From Microthrixaceae bacterium (GTDB lineage: Bacteria; Actinomycetota; Acidimicrobiia; Acidimicrobiales; Microtrichaceae), in NCBI GenBank assembly GCA_023957975.1, contig JAMLGM010000012.1:1-58485 (forward strand): DNA of 58,485 nucleotides. The letters are read 5' to 3'. The first letter of the stretch is position 1. Every line of letters begins with the position of its first letter. Shown here one piece after another: positions 41,233-49,368 of this stretch. The position numbers were made by a program, and so were the translations under genes. The notes below the pieces were generated by a model, which saw only the letters and a list, made by a program, of their open reading frames with translations, did no database searches and was not told where the DNA came from.

Positions 41233-42408
41233 GTGGCGAATCACGGAGATTGGCAACTCGGCATCTACTTCGACGGACTTGAGGGGGTGACCCCCGAGTT
41301 CCCCATGACCTTCGACGAACTCGAGGCCGCCGCGCACGAGGCACTGGCACCACATCTTTGGTCCTATGTGTCGGGCGGTGCGGGAAACGAATACACCCAA
41401 CGGGCCAACGTCAGCGCGTTCGAGCGCTGGGGGCTGATCCCGCGAATCCTCGCCGGGGCCGCGCAACGCGACCTCGGCGTCGAGATGTTCGGGGTCGCCT
41501 ACGACACTCCGCTGATGCTCGCCCCGGTGGGGGTGATCGGGATCTGCGAACAAAGCGGCCACGGCGACATCACGACGGCGCACGCTGCCGCCGCCACGAA
41601 CACCCCGATGATCGCGTCGACGCTCATGCAGGATCCGATGGAGGAGGTGGCCGCCGCGCTCGGCGATACTCCGGGGTGGTTCCAGCTCTACCCTCCCTCG
41701 GATCGAGACGTCTGTGAGAGCCTGATCCGCCGAGCCGAGGCCGCCGGTTACCAGGCCATCGTCGTCACCGTCGACACGCTCACCCTCGGCTGGCGCCCCC
41801 GCGACCTCACCATCGCGAGCTTCCCGCAGCTCAACGGTTTGTGCCTCGCCAACTACTTCAGCGACCCGGTGTTTCGGTCCAAACTTGCGGTGCCGCCCGA
41901 GCAGGACCCAACCGCAGCGACCGGCGCGTGGGCGTTCGGATTCGGCAACCCCGGCATGGACTGGAATGACCTGGAGTGGATCCGTTCGGTCACCGATCTA
42001 CCGCTGCTCGTGAAGGGGGTGAATCATCCCGACGACGCCCGCAAGGCGCTCGATCATGGGGTGAACGGCATCTACTGTTCGAACCACGGCGGACGACAAG
42101 CCAACGGCGGAATCCCGGCGATCGACCTGTTACCCGACGTCGTGGCCGCGTGCGGGGATGCGCCGGTCGTGTTCGATTCGGGTATCCGCTCGGGTACCGA
42201 CATGGCCAAGGCGCTGGCCCTCGGCGCGACCGCCGTCGCCATCGGCCGCCCCTACACCTACGGGTTGGCGATCGGCGGACAGGCCGGTGTCGAACACGTC
42301 ATCCGCAGCCTGCTCGCCGAACTCGACCTCCTCATGGCGGTCGACGGCTACGCGTCGGTGTCGGATCTCACGCCCGACGCCATGCGCCGCGTCAGCCCAC
42401 CCGCCTGA
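41233..42408 (+). CDS. FMN-dependent alpha-hydroxy-acid oxidase (lactate 2-monooxygenase-like)
   Basis: 391 residues from GTG 41233, close to the ~393 of mycobacterial lactate 2-monooxygenase. The (beta/alpha)8 FMN enzyme shows YVSGGAGNEYT, ILAGAAQRDL, LMLAPVGVIG, the active-site Lys in LLVKGVNHPDD and the active-site His in CSNHGGRQANGG, then FDSGIRSGTDMAKALALGA. It oxidises a 2-hydroxy acid; the long loop (about 180-220) matches lactate monooxygenases. The GTG is chosen because AAGGGGG sits 5 nt upstream; an ATG at 41206 has no such signal. It is one of three genes wedged between rrmA-type methyltransferase and pheS. Confidence 0.88.
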   Translation: MANHGDWQLGIYFDGLEGVTPEFPMTFDELEAAAHEALAPHLWSYVSGGAGNEYTQRANVSAFERWGLIPRILAGAAQRDLGVEMFGVAYDTPLMLAPVGVIGICEQSGHGDITTAHAAAATNTPMIASTLMQDPMEEVAAALGDTPGWFQLYPPSDRDVCESLIRRAEAAGYQAIVVTVDTLTLGWRPRDLTIASFPQLNGLCLANYFSDPVFRSKLAVPPEQDPTAATGAWAFGFGNPGMDWNDLEWIRSVTDLPLLVKGVNHPDDARKALDHGVNGIYCSNHGGRQANGGIPAIDLLPDVVAACGDAPVVFDSGIRSGTDMAKALALGATAVAIGRPYTYGLAIGGQAGVEHVIRSLLAELDLLMAVDGYASVSDLTPDAMRRVSPPA

Positions 42409-42458
42409 CGGTTCCGACACCGCATCGCAGCAACCCGCCGTGGGAGCTGCCCGCGCCA

Positions 42459-42553
42459 GCGCGACGCGGGTCAGGCGCGCCGCTGGTTCAGGCGCGCCGC
42501 GGGTCAGCGCGCCGCGGGGTGAGCGCGCCGCGGGGTCAGCGCGCCGCGGGTCA
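42459..42553. repeat. 15-17-bp tandem array starting at the mhuD stop codon
   Basis: Read on the minus strand, six units of TGACCCGCGGCGCGC type; five begin with TGA, the first being the gene's stop. Confidence 0.9.
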
Positions 42554-42895
42554 GGTCGGCTTCGACTCGAGCACGACCTCGAACTCGAGAACAGCCGACC
42601 CCGTGGCAACCGGCCCTGCGCCCGGATGACCACCAGCAGCGCCACCCGCGCCGTCAGCATGGCCGTGACCCTTTGCGAAATCCGCCGAGTTCACCCAGTT
42701 GTCGAAGTCCTCGGCCGTCGCCCAGTGCGTCACGATGAAGTAGCGCTTCTCCGCTTCGCCCGTGGGCCGCAGCATTTCGAACCCGCGGAACCCGGGCGCC
42801 TGGTCCACAGCGTGCAGGCGAGCGGCGAAACGCTCCTCGAGTGTGGCTCCCAATCCCTCGGGAACCTCGATGGCATTGATTCGTACGACAGTCAT
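42551..42895 (-). CDS. mhuD: MhuD-like heme-degrading monooxygenase
   Basis: 114 residues, ABM/IsdG fold. MhuD of mycobacteria cleaves heme to mycobilin and releases iron. Key residues match: Asn7 in VVRINAIEVP, the Trp in EDFDNWVN, and the heme-ligand His in AKGHGH. The RYFIVTHW and VATGSAVLEFEVVLE segments are also typical. A Gly/Ala-rich stretch of about 12 residues (ADGAGGAAGGHPG) is inserted after the ligand His relative to MhuD. It provides the internal heme-breakdown step matching the HtaA/HmuT-like genes 20 kb away. Alternative: another ABM-family enzyme. Confidence 0.85.
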   Translation of the reverse strand: MTVVRINAIEVPEGLGATLEERFAARLHAVDQAPGFRGFEMLRPTGEAEKRYFIVTHWATAEDFDNWVNSADFAKGHGHADGAGGAAGGHPGAGPVATGSAVLEFEVVLESKPT

Positions 42896-43090
42896 GGGGC
42901 GAGCCTACGACGCCGCACCGCCACGCACGACCGACGGCGACGATCTATGGCGACGACCGACGACGACCACCACCACCTGTGACGGCCGACACTGAGGGGC
43001 ATCAGAGCGCCGAGGATGCCCTTGTATGAGTTGAAACTCTGTCTAAACTGCTGAAGATCGTCGAGCCGGGTTTTGAGGAGCTTCTGAGGC

Positions 43091-44005
43091 ATGGGTGCGT
43101 GGAATCGAACTGACGACGCATCGCCCGATCGGGCGAACGGGCGATTGCGGAGGTGGCGCTATCGCCTGACCCGCGCCCGCGAGCAATTCCTCCTGTCATG
43201 GGCCGACTATTCGCTCGCCCAACGGGTCAAGGGCATCGGGCTCTCGGGGGCCGTCGCCGCCATCGCCATCGTTGTCATCGTCGGTGGACGAGGCCCTTCA
43301 GGTGCGATCATCATCGCCCAGGACTCCGCCCGCTCCGAGAGCAGCGCTGAGGCCAGCCCCGAAGAAACCGCTCCCCCGGCGACGGTGCAACTCGACGGGG
43401 AGACCCTCGCGGTGGAGGAAATCGATGCGACGGCATTGAGCGATGAAGAACTGATTGAGATCCTGCACCAGATGAACGCCGCGGCCCTCGCCGAGGTCAT
43501 GGGAGCGACCGAGGAGCGAACCGACTCGGGCACCGAAACGACCACCCGCGACGGGAACACCACCACCGCCAAGAAGGCCAAGCAGCCGAGCCGAGCCGAC
43601 CTCGAAGCGTTGTTCGCCGCGATGCAACGGGAGGCGGCTGCCGCAACGGCGCCGGCCCCGGCTCCCACGGCGTCGGCCACACGCGCCCCTGCCACGACCA
43701 GGCCGCCGAGAGCCACGACGACCGACGAGCCCACCACCACCAAGCCGCCCAAGACCACCACGACCGACGAGACGACCACCACCAAGCCGCCCAAGACCAC
43801 CACGACCGAGGCGCCCACCACCACCAAGCCCCCCAAGACCACGACGACTGAGGCTCCCACCACCACAAGGCCGCCGCGCACCACCACCGAGGCCCCAACC
43901 ACCCAACCGCCGACGACCGAGCCCCCAACCACCCAGCGCCCAACCACTCAACCTCCGACGACCGAACCGCCGGAGGGACCTGGCGAGCCGGGCCCGGAGG
44001 ACTGA
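43091..44005 (+). CDS. Membrane-anchored Thr/Pro-rich protein
   Basis: 304 residues, family not recognised. A basic cytoplasmic N-terminus (about 1-48), one transmembrane helix (GIGLSGAVAAIAIVVIVGG), an acidic segment with a possible helix (LSDEELIEILHQMNAAALAEVMG), then a long C-terminal mucin-like region of TTTKPPKTTTTE-type repeats (about 205-300). The topology suggests an outside stalk that could be O-mannosylated by the GT2/GT-C pair in this window, but this is speculation. A 16-bp array starts at the stop codon. Confidence 0.7.
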   Translation: MGAWNRTDDASPDRANGRLRRWRYRLTRAREQFLLSWADYSLAQRVKGIGLSGAVAAIAIVVIVGGRGPSGAIIIAQDSARSESSAEASPEETAPPATVQLDGETLAVEEIDATALSDEELIEILHQMNAAALAEVMGATEERTDSGTETTTRDGNTTTAKKAKQPSRADLEALFAAMQREAAAATAPAPAPTASATRAPATTRPPRATTTDEPTTTKPPKTTTTDETTTTKPPKTTTTEAPTTTKPPKTTTTEAPTTTRPPRTTTEAPTTQPPTTEPPTTQRPTTQPPTTEPPEGPGEPGPED

Positions 44006-44067
44006 ACCCGTAGGTCACCGAACCCGCCGGCCGCTGAACCCGCCGGCCGCTGAACCCGTAGGCCGCC
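44004..44067. repeat. 16-bp tandem array at the stop of the Thr/Pro-rich gene
   Basis: Four units of GAACCCGTAGGTCACC / GAACCCGCCGGCCGCT in exact 16-bp register. A TGA spans each of three unit junctions; the first is the gene's stop. Confidence 0.92.
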
Positions 44068-44110
44068 GACCTCAGCCCCCAAGCCGCAACGCGTCAGGCA
44101 CGACCTTGCG

Positions 44111-44941
44111 TCAGGTCGCGGTCAGGCGCCTGCGCATCGACTCGAAGGCCAACACCGTGCCGGCCATCGCGACGTTGAGCGATTCGGTCGCTCCGTCCAT
44201 GGTGATGGTGACCGCCGAATCGCACGCGGCGATCGCTGCCTCGTCGAGACCGTGTGCCTCGTTACCCAACACGATCGCCATCGCGCCATCCAGCGGAGCC
44301 TCGAGGTGACTGACTCCCCCGCGCGCCACCGCTGCTACCGACGCGATACCACGGCGACGCAGCGCGTCGAGCGCCTCGTCAAGACTCATGTCCGACCCGA
44401 CCGCGATGGCGAGCCGAAACATCGACCCCGCGGAACCACGCACGACCTTCGGGTTGTAGAGGTCGACACTGTTTCCCAACAACACCAACCCGGCGGCCCC
44501 GGAACTCTCGGCGGCGCGCAGGAGCGTGCCTGCGTTTCCCGGGTCGTTCACGTCGACCAGCACCAGTAACGGTCGGCTGCGGTCGGCCGCCATCTGCGCC
44601 ACGTCCTTGAGCGGCCGATCCAGGGTCGTCTCGGCGATCGCACACACCGGCTGCGGGGACACGGCGCTCAACACCGAACCCAGCACGCCGCTCGCGACCT
44701 CAAGCGTCTCGACGCCGTGGGTCGCACCCAGGTGTCGGAACCGCTCGCGTAGCCCGTCGTGTGCGGCGTCGACGAAGACGGTTCGCACGGCAACGCCGGC
44801 CTCGAGCGCTTCGCTCACCAGCACCGGCCCCTCGATGACGAATTCACCGTCGGCGTGACGCGCACTGCGGCGCCCCGAGAGGCGCCGCAGTTGCTTGATT
44901 CTCGAATTTGAGGCGCTCAGCGCCCCCGATTCGTCAGCCAT
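44111..44941 (-). CDS. SpoU/TrmH-family RNA 2'-O-methyltransferase
   Basis: 276 residues. SPOUT knot motifs: LVDVNDPGNAGTLLRAAESSG (motif 1), AIVLGNEAHGLD (motif 2) and ITMDGATESLNVAMAGTVL (motif 3). An N-terminal L30e-like substrate-binding part covers about 15-110. In mycobacteria and Streptomyces the gene between rplT and pheS is an rRNA methyltransferase (tsnR/rlmB type), so rRNA is the likely target. ATG 44941 begins the family fold; 29 bp after rplT. The 3' neighbours that should be pheST are displaced by three genes. Confidence 0.92.
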   Translation of the reverse strand: MADESGALSASNSRIKQLRRLSGRRSARHADGEFVIEGPVLVSEALEAGVAVRTVFVDAAHDGLRERFRHLGATHGVETLEVASGVLGSVLSAVSPQPVCAIAETTLDRPLKDVAQMAADRSRPLLVLVDVNDPGNAGTLLRAAESSGAAGLVLLGNSVDLYNPKVVRGSAGSMFRLAIAVGSDMSLDEALDALRRRGIASVAAVARGGVSHLEAPLDGAMAIVLGNEAHGLDEAAIAACDSAVTITMDGATESLNVAMAGTVLAFESMRRRLTAT

Positions 44942-44970
44942 CGATTGGGACCGACCTCGACGGTGCCCGA

Positions 44971-45357
44971 TTACGCGGCGTTCGCGGCGTTCGACGCCTT
45001 GGCATCGTTGGCCGCCTTGGCGGCTTCGACGAGGGCCGAGAACGCGGCCGGGTCGACCACGGCGATGTCGGCGAGCGACTTGCGGTCGATCTCGATGTCG
45101 GCGGCCTTGAGGCCACCCATGAACCGGCTGTAGCTGATGTCGTTGAGACGGCAGGCCGCGTTGATGCGCTGGATCCACAGCTTGCGCATCTCGCCCTTGC
45201 GGGCACGGCGGTCGCGGAACGCATACTGCCCCGCATGCATCACCGACTGGTTGGCGACGCGGAACGTGCGAGACCGGTTGCCGTAGTAACCCTTCGCCTT
45301 CTTCAGTACGTTCTTGTGCTTCTTCTTGGCGTGAACGCCACCCTTGACACGTGCCAT
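44971..45357 (-). CDS. rplT: 50S ribosomal protein L20
   Basis: 128 residues. Starts [48 protein letters not shown] is the core signature. A short Ala/Asn-rich tail ([16 protein letters not shown]) is added compared with the ~117-residue norm. It binds 23S rRNA during 50S assembly. Third gene of infC-rpmI-rplT. Confidence 0.98.
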   Translation of the reverse strand: MARVKGGVHAKKKHKNVLKKAKGYYGNRSRTFRVANQSVMHAGQYAFRDRRARKGEMRKLWIQRINAACRLNDISYSRFMGGLKAADIEIDRKSLADIAVVDPAAFSALVEAAKAANDAKASNAANAA

Positions 45358-45398
45358 TGGGAACTCCTCGTTAGATCTGGTGGGGTGTCAGTAGGCGA

Positions 45399-45593
45399 TC
45401 AGATGCCGAGCTGACGACGGACACGCTGAGCATCGCCCTTGGGAAGCTCGGCCTCACCGGCAAGGCGACGGGTGCGCTTTGACGGCTTCTTTTCGAGGAT
45501 GTGGGACCGGTTGACCTTGCGGCGCATGATCTTGCCGGAACCAGTCACCTTGAAGCGCTTCTTGGCGCCGCGGTGGGTCTTCATCTTGGGCAT
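45399..45593 (-). CDS. rpmI: 50S ribosomal protein L35
   Basis: 64 residues, normal length. [22 protein letters not shown] and [13 protein letters not shown] are diagnostic. ATG 45593 chosen; the frame is open further upstream only as a shadow of infC. Four bases separate it from the infC stop, so translation is probably coupled. Confidence 0.97.
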   Translation of the reverse strand: MPKMKTHRGAKKRFKVTGSGKIMRRKVNRSHILEKKPSKRTRRLAGEAELPKGDAQRVRRQLGI

Positions 45594-45597
45594 GTCG

Positions 45598-46278
45598 TCA
45601 CGATTCCTTCGTTGCTTCCTCCGACCCGGCGCCGTCGGCGTCGAGCGGGATTTCTGTTTCGGCGGCATCATCCGCCGTACCGGCGGCCTCTGCTGCCTCG
45701 GCGGCCGCACGCTTCTGAGCGGCGGCCTGAGCCTTCTTGTCGGGACCGAGCACCATGGTCATGTTGCGACCATCCTGCTTCGGAAACACTTCGACCCGAC
45801 CAACGTCTGCAACCTTCTCGGCAACCTGATCGAGGATCTTGCGACCGAGTTCGGGGTGTTGCATCTCACGACCACGGAACATGATCGTGATCTTCACCTT
45901 GTGTCCCTCGCCGAGGAACTGCTCCACCTTGCGGGTCTTGGTGTCGAAGTCGCCGCCGCCGATCTTGGGGCGGTACTTCATTTCCTTGACCGTGATGTTG
46001 GTGGCCTTCTTGCGGGATTCCTTGGCTCGTTGCTGGGCCTCGAACTTGTACTTGCCGTAATCCATGATCCGGCACACCGGAGGATTGGCGTTTCCGGCGA
46101 CCTCGACGAGGTCGAGTTCGGCCGCTCGGGCGATGGACAGGGCCTCAGGCAGGGTCTTCATGCCCAGCTGCGCTCCGTCCTGACCGATGAGTCGCACCTC
46201 ACGGGCGCGAATTCGGTCATTGATCCGAGGTTCATCATTGCGTGGTGGTGGTGCTATGACCCGACTTCTTCCACTCAC
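45598..46278 (-). CDS. infC: Translation initiation factor IF-3
   Basis: About 226 residues. Binds the 30S subunit and checks start-codon pairing. N-domain: [18 protein letters not shown] and [26 protein letters not shown]-domain: [57 protein letters not shown]. An acidic, Ala-rich tail follows. The start is taken as GTG 46278, preceded by GAAAGGA; infC often uses unusual starts, and an ATA (I of [11 protein letters not shown]) a few codons on is an alternative. Head of the conserved ribosomal cluster. Confidence 0.93.
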   Translation of the reverse strand: MSGRSRVIAPPPRNDEPRINDRIRAREVRLIGQDGAQLGMKTLPEALSIARAAELDLVEVAGNANPPVCRIMDYGKYKFEAQQRAKESRKKATNITVKEMKYRPKIGGGDFDTKTRKVEQFLGEGHKVKITIMFRGREMQHPELGRKILDQVAEKVADVGRVEVFPKQDGRNMTMVLGPDKKAQAAAQKRAAAEAAEAAGTADDAAETEIPLDADGAGSEEATKES

Positions 46279-46601
46279 ACGTCCTTTCGACGTTGGTTCG
46301 TTTGGGTGGCGACCCCATCCCCGGTCGGAGTTCGAGCGGCGCCCGAAAACGCTGACAGCGGATGTCGGAATCGTCGACATCCGCTGCGAACATCCTGGTC
46401 GGGCGACGACGTGTCGCACGGTGAGATGGTCTCAAGCGTCGACGCTGGCGCACTCGGTGCCGGGGATACCTCATCGAGGTGGACCCCACGGGGAAACCCC
46501 GCTGCGGTGGTGGCCAGGTGGGGCATGCCCGGAGGCGGCCCACTTTCCGTTGAGTTGCGGGAACTACACTAGCACTCCCGACCAGACAAAGGACAGTTCA
46601 C
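46279..46601. other. Divergent intergenic region upstream of infC and the DUF1844-like gene
   Basis: 323 bp with no gene. It must hold the infC promoter and leader and the promoter of the plus-strand gene. A perfect 12-bp stem with 7-nt loop (46356-46386) lies 78 nt before the infC start. On the plus side TACACT (46565-46570) could be a -10, but no good -35 is seen. Confidence 0.6.
46356..46386 (-). promoter_or_regulatory. Hairpin in the infC leader
   Basis: CAGCGGATGTCG pairs perfectly with CGACATCCGCTG across the loop GAATCGT. Possible attenuator or mRNA-stability element for infC-rpmI-rplT; no U-tract follows on the minus strand. Confidence 0.45.
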
Positions 46602-47144
46602 GTGAGCCTGTGGACCCCGGACGGCGAACGCCCCGTCCCCCCGAAGCAATCGACCACCCAGCCGTCCTCCTCCCCGACCGCAGCGCAGGCCGCGCCTCAG
46701 AGCGCATCGGTGCGAGGCCAAGGCGGCGCCGCGATCGAGGTCACCCCCGAGTTGGCCGAGGCGCTCGCCACCGCCGGAATCGATGTGGCGACGCTGTCCC
46801 CCGAACAGATCGCCGAAGCCACCCAGATGCTCGCCGAGATGGGTCGGGTTCGCCAGGAGATGCTGGCGGTACCGGCGTCGGAGATCGTGGCCAATCACCT
46901 CATGGGGATTTACGAACTCGGCGCGATCCACCTGGGCGAGAATCCTCCCAATTTCGCCGAGGCCACCATCGCGATCGAGGCGCTGCGAGCGGTGTTGGAT
47001 CGGCTGTCGGGCAAGTTCGCCGACGCAGAACCCGTTCTGCGTCAGGCGCTCACCCAACTTCAGCAGGTCTTCGTGGAGTTGAAGGAACAGGTCGAGGCAC
47101 GGCCGGGCTCACCCGCCGACGAATCCGACGATCCCGACGCCTGA
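46602..47144 (+). CDS. DUF1844-like protein
   Basis: 180 residues. A Pro/Ser/Gln-rich N-terminal third is followed by a helical domain (about 85-165: ASEIVANHLMGIYELGAIHLGENPPNFAEATIAIEALRAVL...) that matches the DUF1844 pattern of two helical segments. Genes of this family often lie next to infC in actinobacteria, which supports the call. GTG 46602 follows AAAGGA. No transmembrane part. Function unknown; a link to translation is suggested only by position. Confidence 0.7.
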   Translation: MSLWTPDGERPVPPKQSTTQPSSSPTAAQAAPQSASVRGQGGAAIEVTPELAEALATAGIDVATLSPEQIAEATQMLAEMGRVRQEMLAVPASEIVANHLMGIYELGAIHLGENPPNFAEATIAIEALRAVLDRLSGKFADAEPVLRQALTQLQQVFVELKEQVEARPGSPADESDDPDA

Positions 47145-47289
47145 ACAACCCACACCCTTACGACGTGCCGGCCTGCGTTCCTGCGGCCGGCACGTCCGCG
47201 TGCGACGAGCATCCGGCACGCATCCGGCAAGCGCCCGGCACGCATCTCACCGACCGGCGGACACCTCACCCCGACCCCTCGGATGACCT

Positions 47290-47312
47290 AACAAACGAAC
47301 GTTCAATTAGGT
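47290..47312 (+). promoter_or_regulatory. TetR-type operator candidate before the P450 gene
   Basis: AAACGAACGTTCAATT is centred on the perfect palindrome GAACGTTC (47297-47304), with partial matching in the flanks. It lies 13-35 bp before the P450 start, and a TetR gene follows the P450. Confidence 0.4.
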
Positions 47313-47324
47313 AACGTGGGCGCC

Positions 47325-48653
47325 ATGACTTCCGTGTTCACGCCCTCATCCCAAGCTGCCGGCAATCCCGCGGCAGTCGACCTCTCCAAGATCGACTTCA
47401 CCGACGCCACCGTCTTCGACGACCCGTGGGACATCTACGCCGCGCTGCGCGAGCTCGACCACCTCCACTACGACGCGATCAACGACCTCTACATCGCGCC
47501 CCGCCACGAAGACATCTTCCACATCAGCCGCAACAACGACATCTATGTGTCGCGCTATGGCGTGCGTCCGAAGATCGCCGGCGACATGTCGATCATTACC
47601 CTCGACGGCCCTGAACACATCGCCACCCGCCGGCTCATCAACGCCGGCTTCACGCCCCGCCGGGTGCGGGCGATGATGCCCCACATCCGCGAACTCGCCG
47701 GCCAGCTCATCGATGACGTCATCGACTCCGGCCACATCGATTTCGTCGAGCAGTTCGCCATCCACGTGCCCCTCATCATCATCTGCGAACTGATGGGACT
47801 CGATCCGGCCCAGCGCATGGACATGTACCGCTGGAGCGACCAGATGATGGCGGGCGACGGCCACGTCGACGGCGACGACCCGGTGCTGCTCGCGGCGGCC
47901 GAGGCCTTCGGCGAGTTCGCCGTGTTGTGCATGGGCCTCATCGCCGAGCGCCGCGAGGACCCCAAAGACGACCTCATCTCGATCCTCACCAAGGCCTACG
48001 ACGAGGGCGGCCTCGAGCGTGAACACGAGAAGGTCTATCAGGGGGTCGACGACGCGACCCGCCAGGCGATGCTCGAAAAGTCGGCCCTCAACGACGACGA
48101 GCTGTTCGCGTTCCTCGCCGTGTTGATGGTCGCCGGCAACGAGACCACCCGCAACGCCATCACCGGCGGCCTGCTGGCGCTCAGCGAGTACCCCGAACAG
48201 AAGCAGTTGATGATCGACAACCTCTTCAACGACGAGTTCATGGACCCGGCGATCGAGGAGCTCATCCGCTACGTGACGCCGGTGCTCGGCTTCGTTCGCA
48301 CGGTCGAACAGGACCACACCTATCGCAACACCGACCTCAAGAAGGGCGACCGCGTCCTGATGCTGTACGCGGCGGCGAACCGCGACGAGCGCGCCATTTC
48401 CAACCCGGACGTCTTGGACTTCCAGCGCCCGGAGAATCCGCACATGGCCTTCGGCATCGGCCCGCACTATTGCCTCGGGGCCAACCTCGCCCGAATGGAG
48501 GTCAAGCTGGTGTTCCAGGAACTGCTCTCCCGCATGCCCGACATCACCGTCCCCGCGGGCGCGAAGGTTCCCCGCGGCGAGTCCTCGCTCGTTCTCGCAC
48601 TTCAGCACATGCCGGCCGATTTCACCGCCGGCGGGTGTCCGGTCGCCCACTGA
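47325..48653 (+). CDS. Cytochrome P450 (CYP124/125/142-like)
   Basis: 442 residues, soluble bacterial P450. I-helix oxygen-binding motif VAGNETTRN, ExxR as EELIR, and the heme-Cys loop FGIGPHYCLGANLAR. The arrangement and the GxxT-to-GNETT I-helix resemble actinobacterial P450s acting on sterol side chains or branched lipids; the exact substrate cannot be read. It needs a ferredoxin and reductase that are not encoded here. ATG 47325 chosen; a GTG three codons earlier is possible. Followed by a strong terminator and a TetR regulator. Confidence 0.93.
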   Translation: MTSVFTPSSQAAGNPAAVDLSKIDFTDATVFDDPWDIYAALRELDHLHYDAINDLYIAPRHEDIFHISRNNDIYVSRYGVRPKIAGDMSIITLDGPEHIATRRLINAGFTPRRVRAMMPHIRELAGQLIDDVIDSGHIDFVEQFAIHVPLIIICELMGLDPAQRMDMYRWSDQMMAGDGHVDGDDPVLLAAAEAFGEFAVLCMGLIAERREDPKDDLISILTKAYDEGGLEREHEKVYQGVDDATRQAMLEKSALNDDELFAFLAVLMVAGNETTRNAITGGLLALSEYPEQKQLMIDNLFNDEFMDPAIEELIRYVTPVLGFVRTVEQDHTYRNTDLKKGDRVLMLYAAANRDERAISNPDVLDFQRPENPHMAFGIGPHYCLGANLARMEVKLVFQELLSRMPDITVPAGAKVPRGESSLVLALQHMPADFTAGGCPVAH

Positions 48654-48660
48654 GCCGACC

Positions 48661-48710
48661 CGGCCCCTGCCCGGCCCCTGCCCCACCCACCCGGGGCCGG
48701 GCAGGGGCCG
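48661..48710 (+). terminator. Strong terminator after the P450 gene
   Basis: 18-bp perfect stem (CGGCCCCTGCCCGGCCCC and its complement) with a 14-nt loop; no clear U-tract. It separates the P450 gene from tetR. Confidence 0.8.
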
Positions 48711-48752
48711 CACCTTTGCCCGACAAACGGACCGCATGAGAGCCACCGCACC

Positions 48753-49346
48753 ATGACTGACGACGTGACAACCTCCGGAGCCGGACGGCCGAACCAGCGC
48801 GAGTTCATCCTCGACACCGCGTTGCAGCTCATCGCCAACAACGGTGCGGCGAAGATGTCGATGCGCCAGTTGGCCAAACAGTGCGGCCTGAACGTCGCGG
48901 CGATCTATCACTACTTCGAGAGCAAGGATGCCCTGGTCAAGGCGGTCGTCGACGAGCGCCAGTACGGCGCCCGCATGGCCGAGATCGTCGAGGTCGACGC
49001 GTCGCTGTCGGCCGAGGACCGGCTGTTCGCGGTGTTCATGGTCATCTGGGACGGAGCGATCGCCGAGGAGGAGGTCTGGCGAATCCTCCTCGGCGAAGGC
49101 CTTCGTGGCGAGCCCTCGGTCATGGTGGTCGGCCGCGACCTCATCGAGACGATCTCCCCAGCGTTGACCGAGTGGATCGGCCGGTCGATTCCCGAGTTGC
49201 CCAACAGCGAGGCCATCGCGTCGCTGCTCGCCGGTCAGATGTTCACCGGGTTCATCCGGCACATCTTCGAACCCGAACTCGACACCGCGGTGATCGGCAA
49301 GGAACAGGGCAACGCGCTCGTCACCGCGATCTTCGCCGGCCGCTGA
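48753..49346 (+). CDS. TetR-family transcriptional regulator
   Basis: 197 residues. N-terminal HTH at about 20-65: ILDTALQLIANNGAAKMSMRQLAKQCGLNVAAIYHYFESKDAL is the typical TetR sequence, then a helical ligand domain. Ligand unknown. It may repress the adjacent P450 gene through the palindrome at its promoter. Convergent with pepF. Confidence 0.92.
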   Translation: MTDDVTTSGAGRPNQREFILDTALQLIANNGAAKMSMRQLAKQCGLNVAAIYHYFESKDALVKAVVDERQYGARMAEIVEVDASLSAEDRLFAVFMVIWDGAIAEEEVWRILLGEGLRGEPSVMVVGRDLIETISPALTEWIGRSIPELPNSEAIASLLAGQMFTGFIRHIFEPELDTAVIGKEQGNALVTAIFAGR

Positions 49347-49368
49347 ACGCTCTGCCAGCGCGACTGAT

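Noticed and set aside
47297..47304. GAACGTTC before the P450 gene as a LexA box
   Set aside because: The two half-sites are directly joined without the 4-bp spacer of the SOS box.
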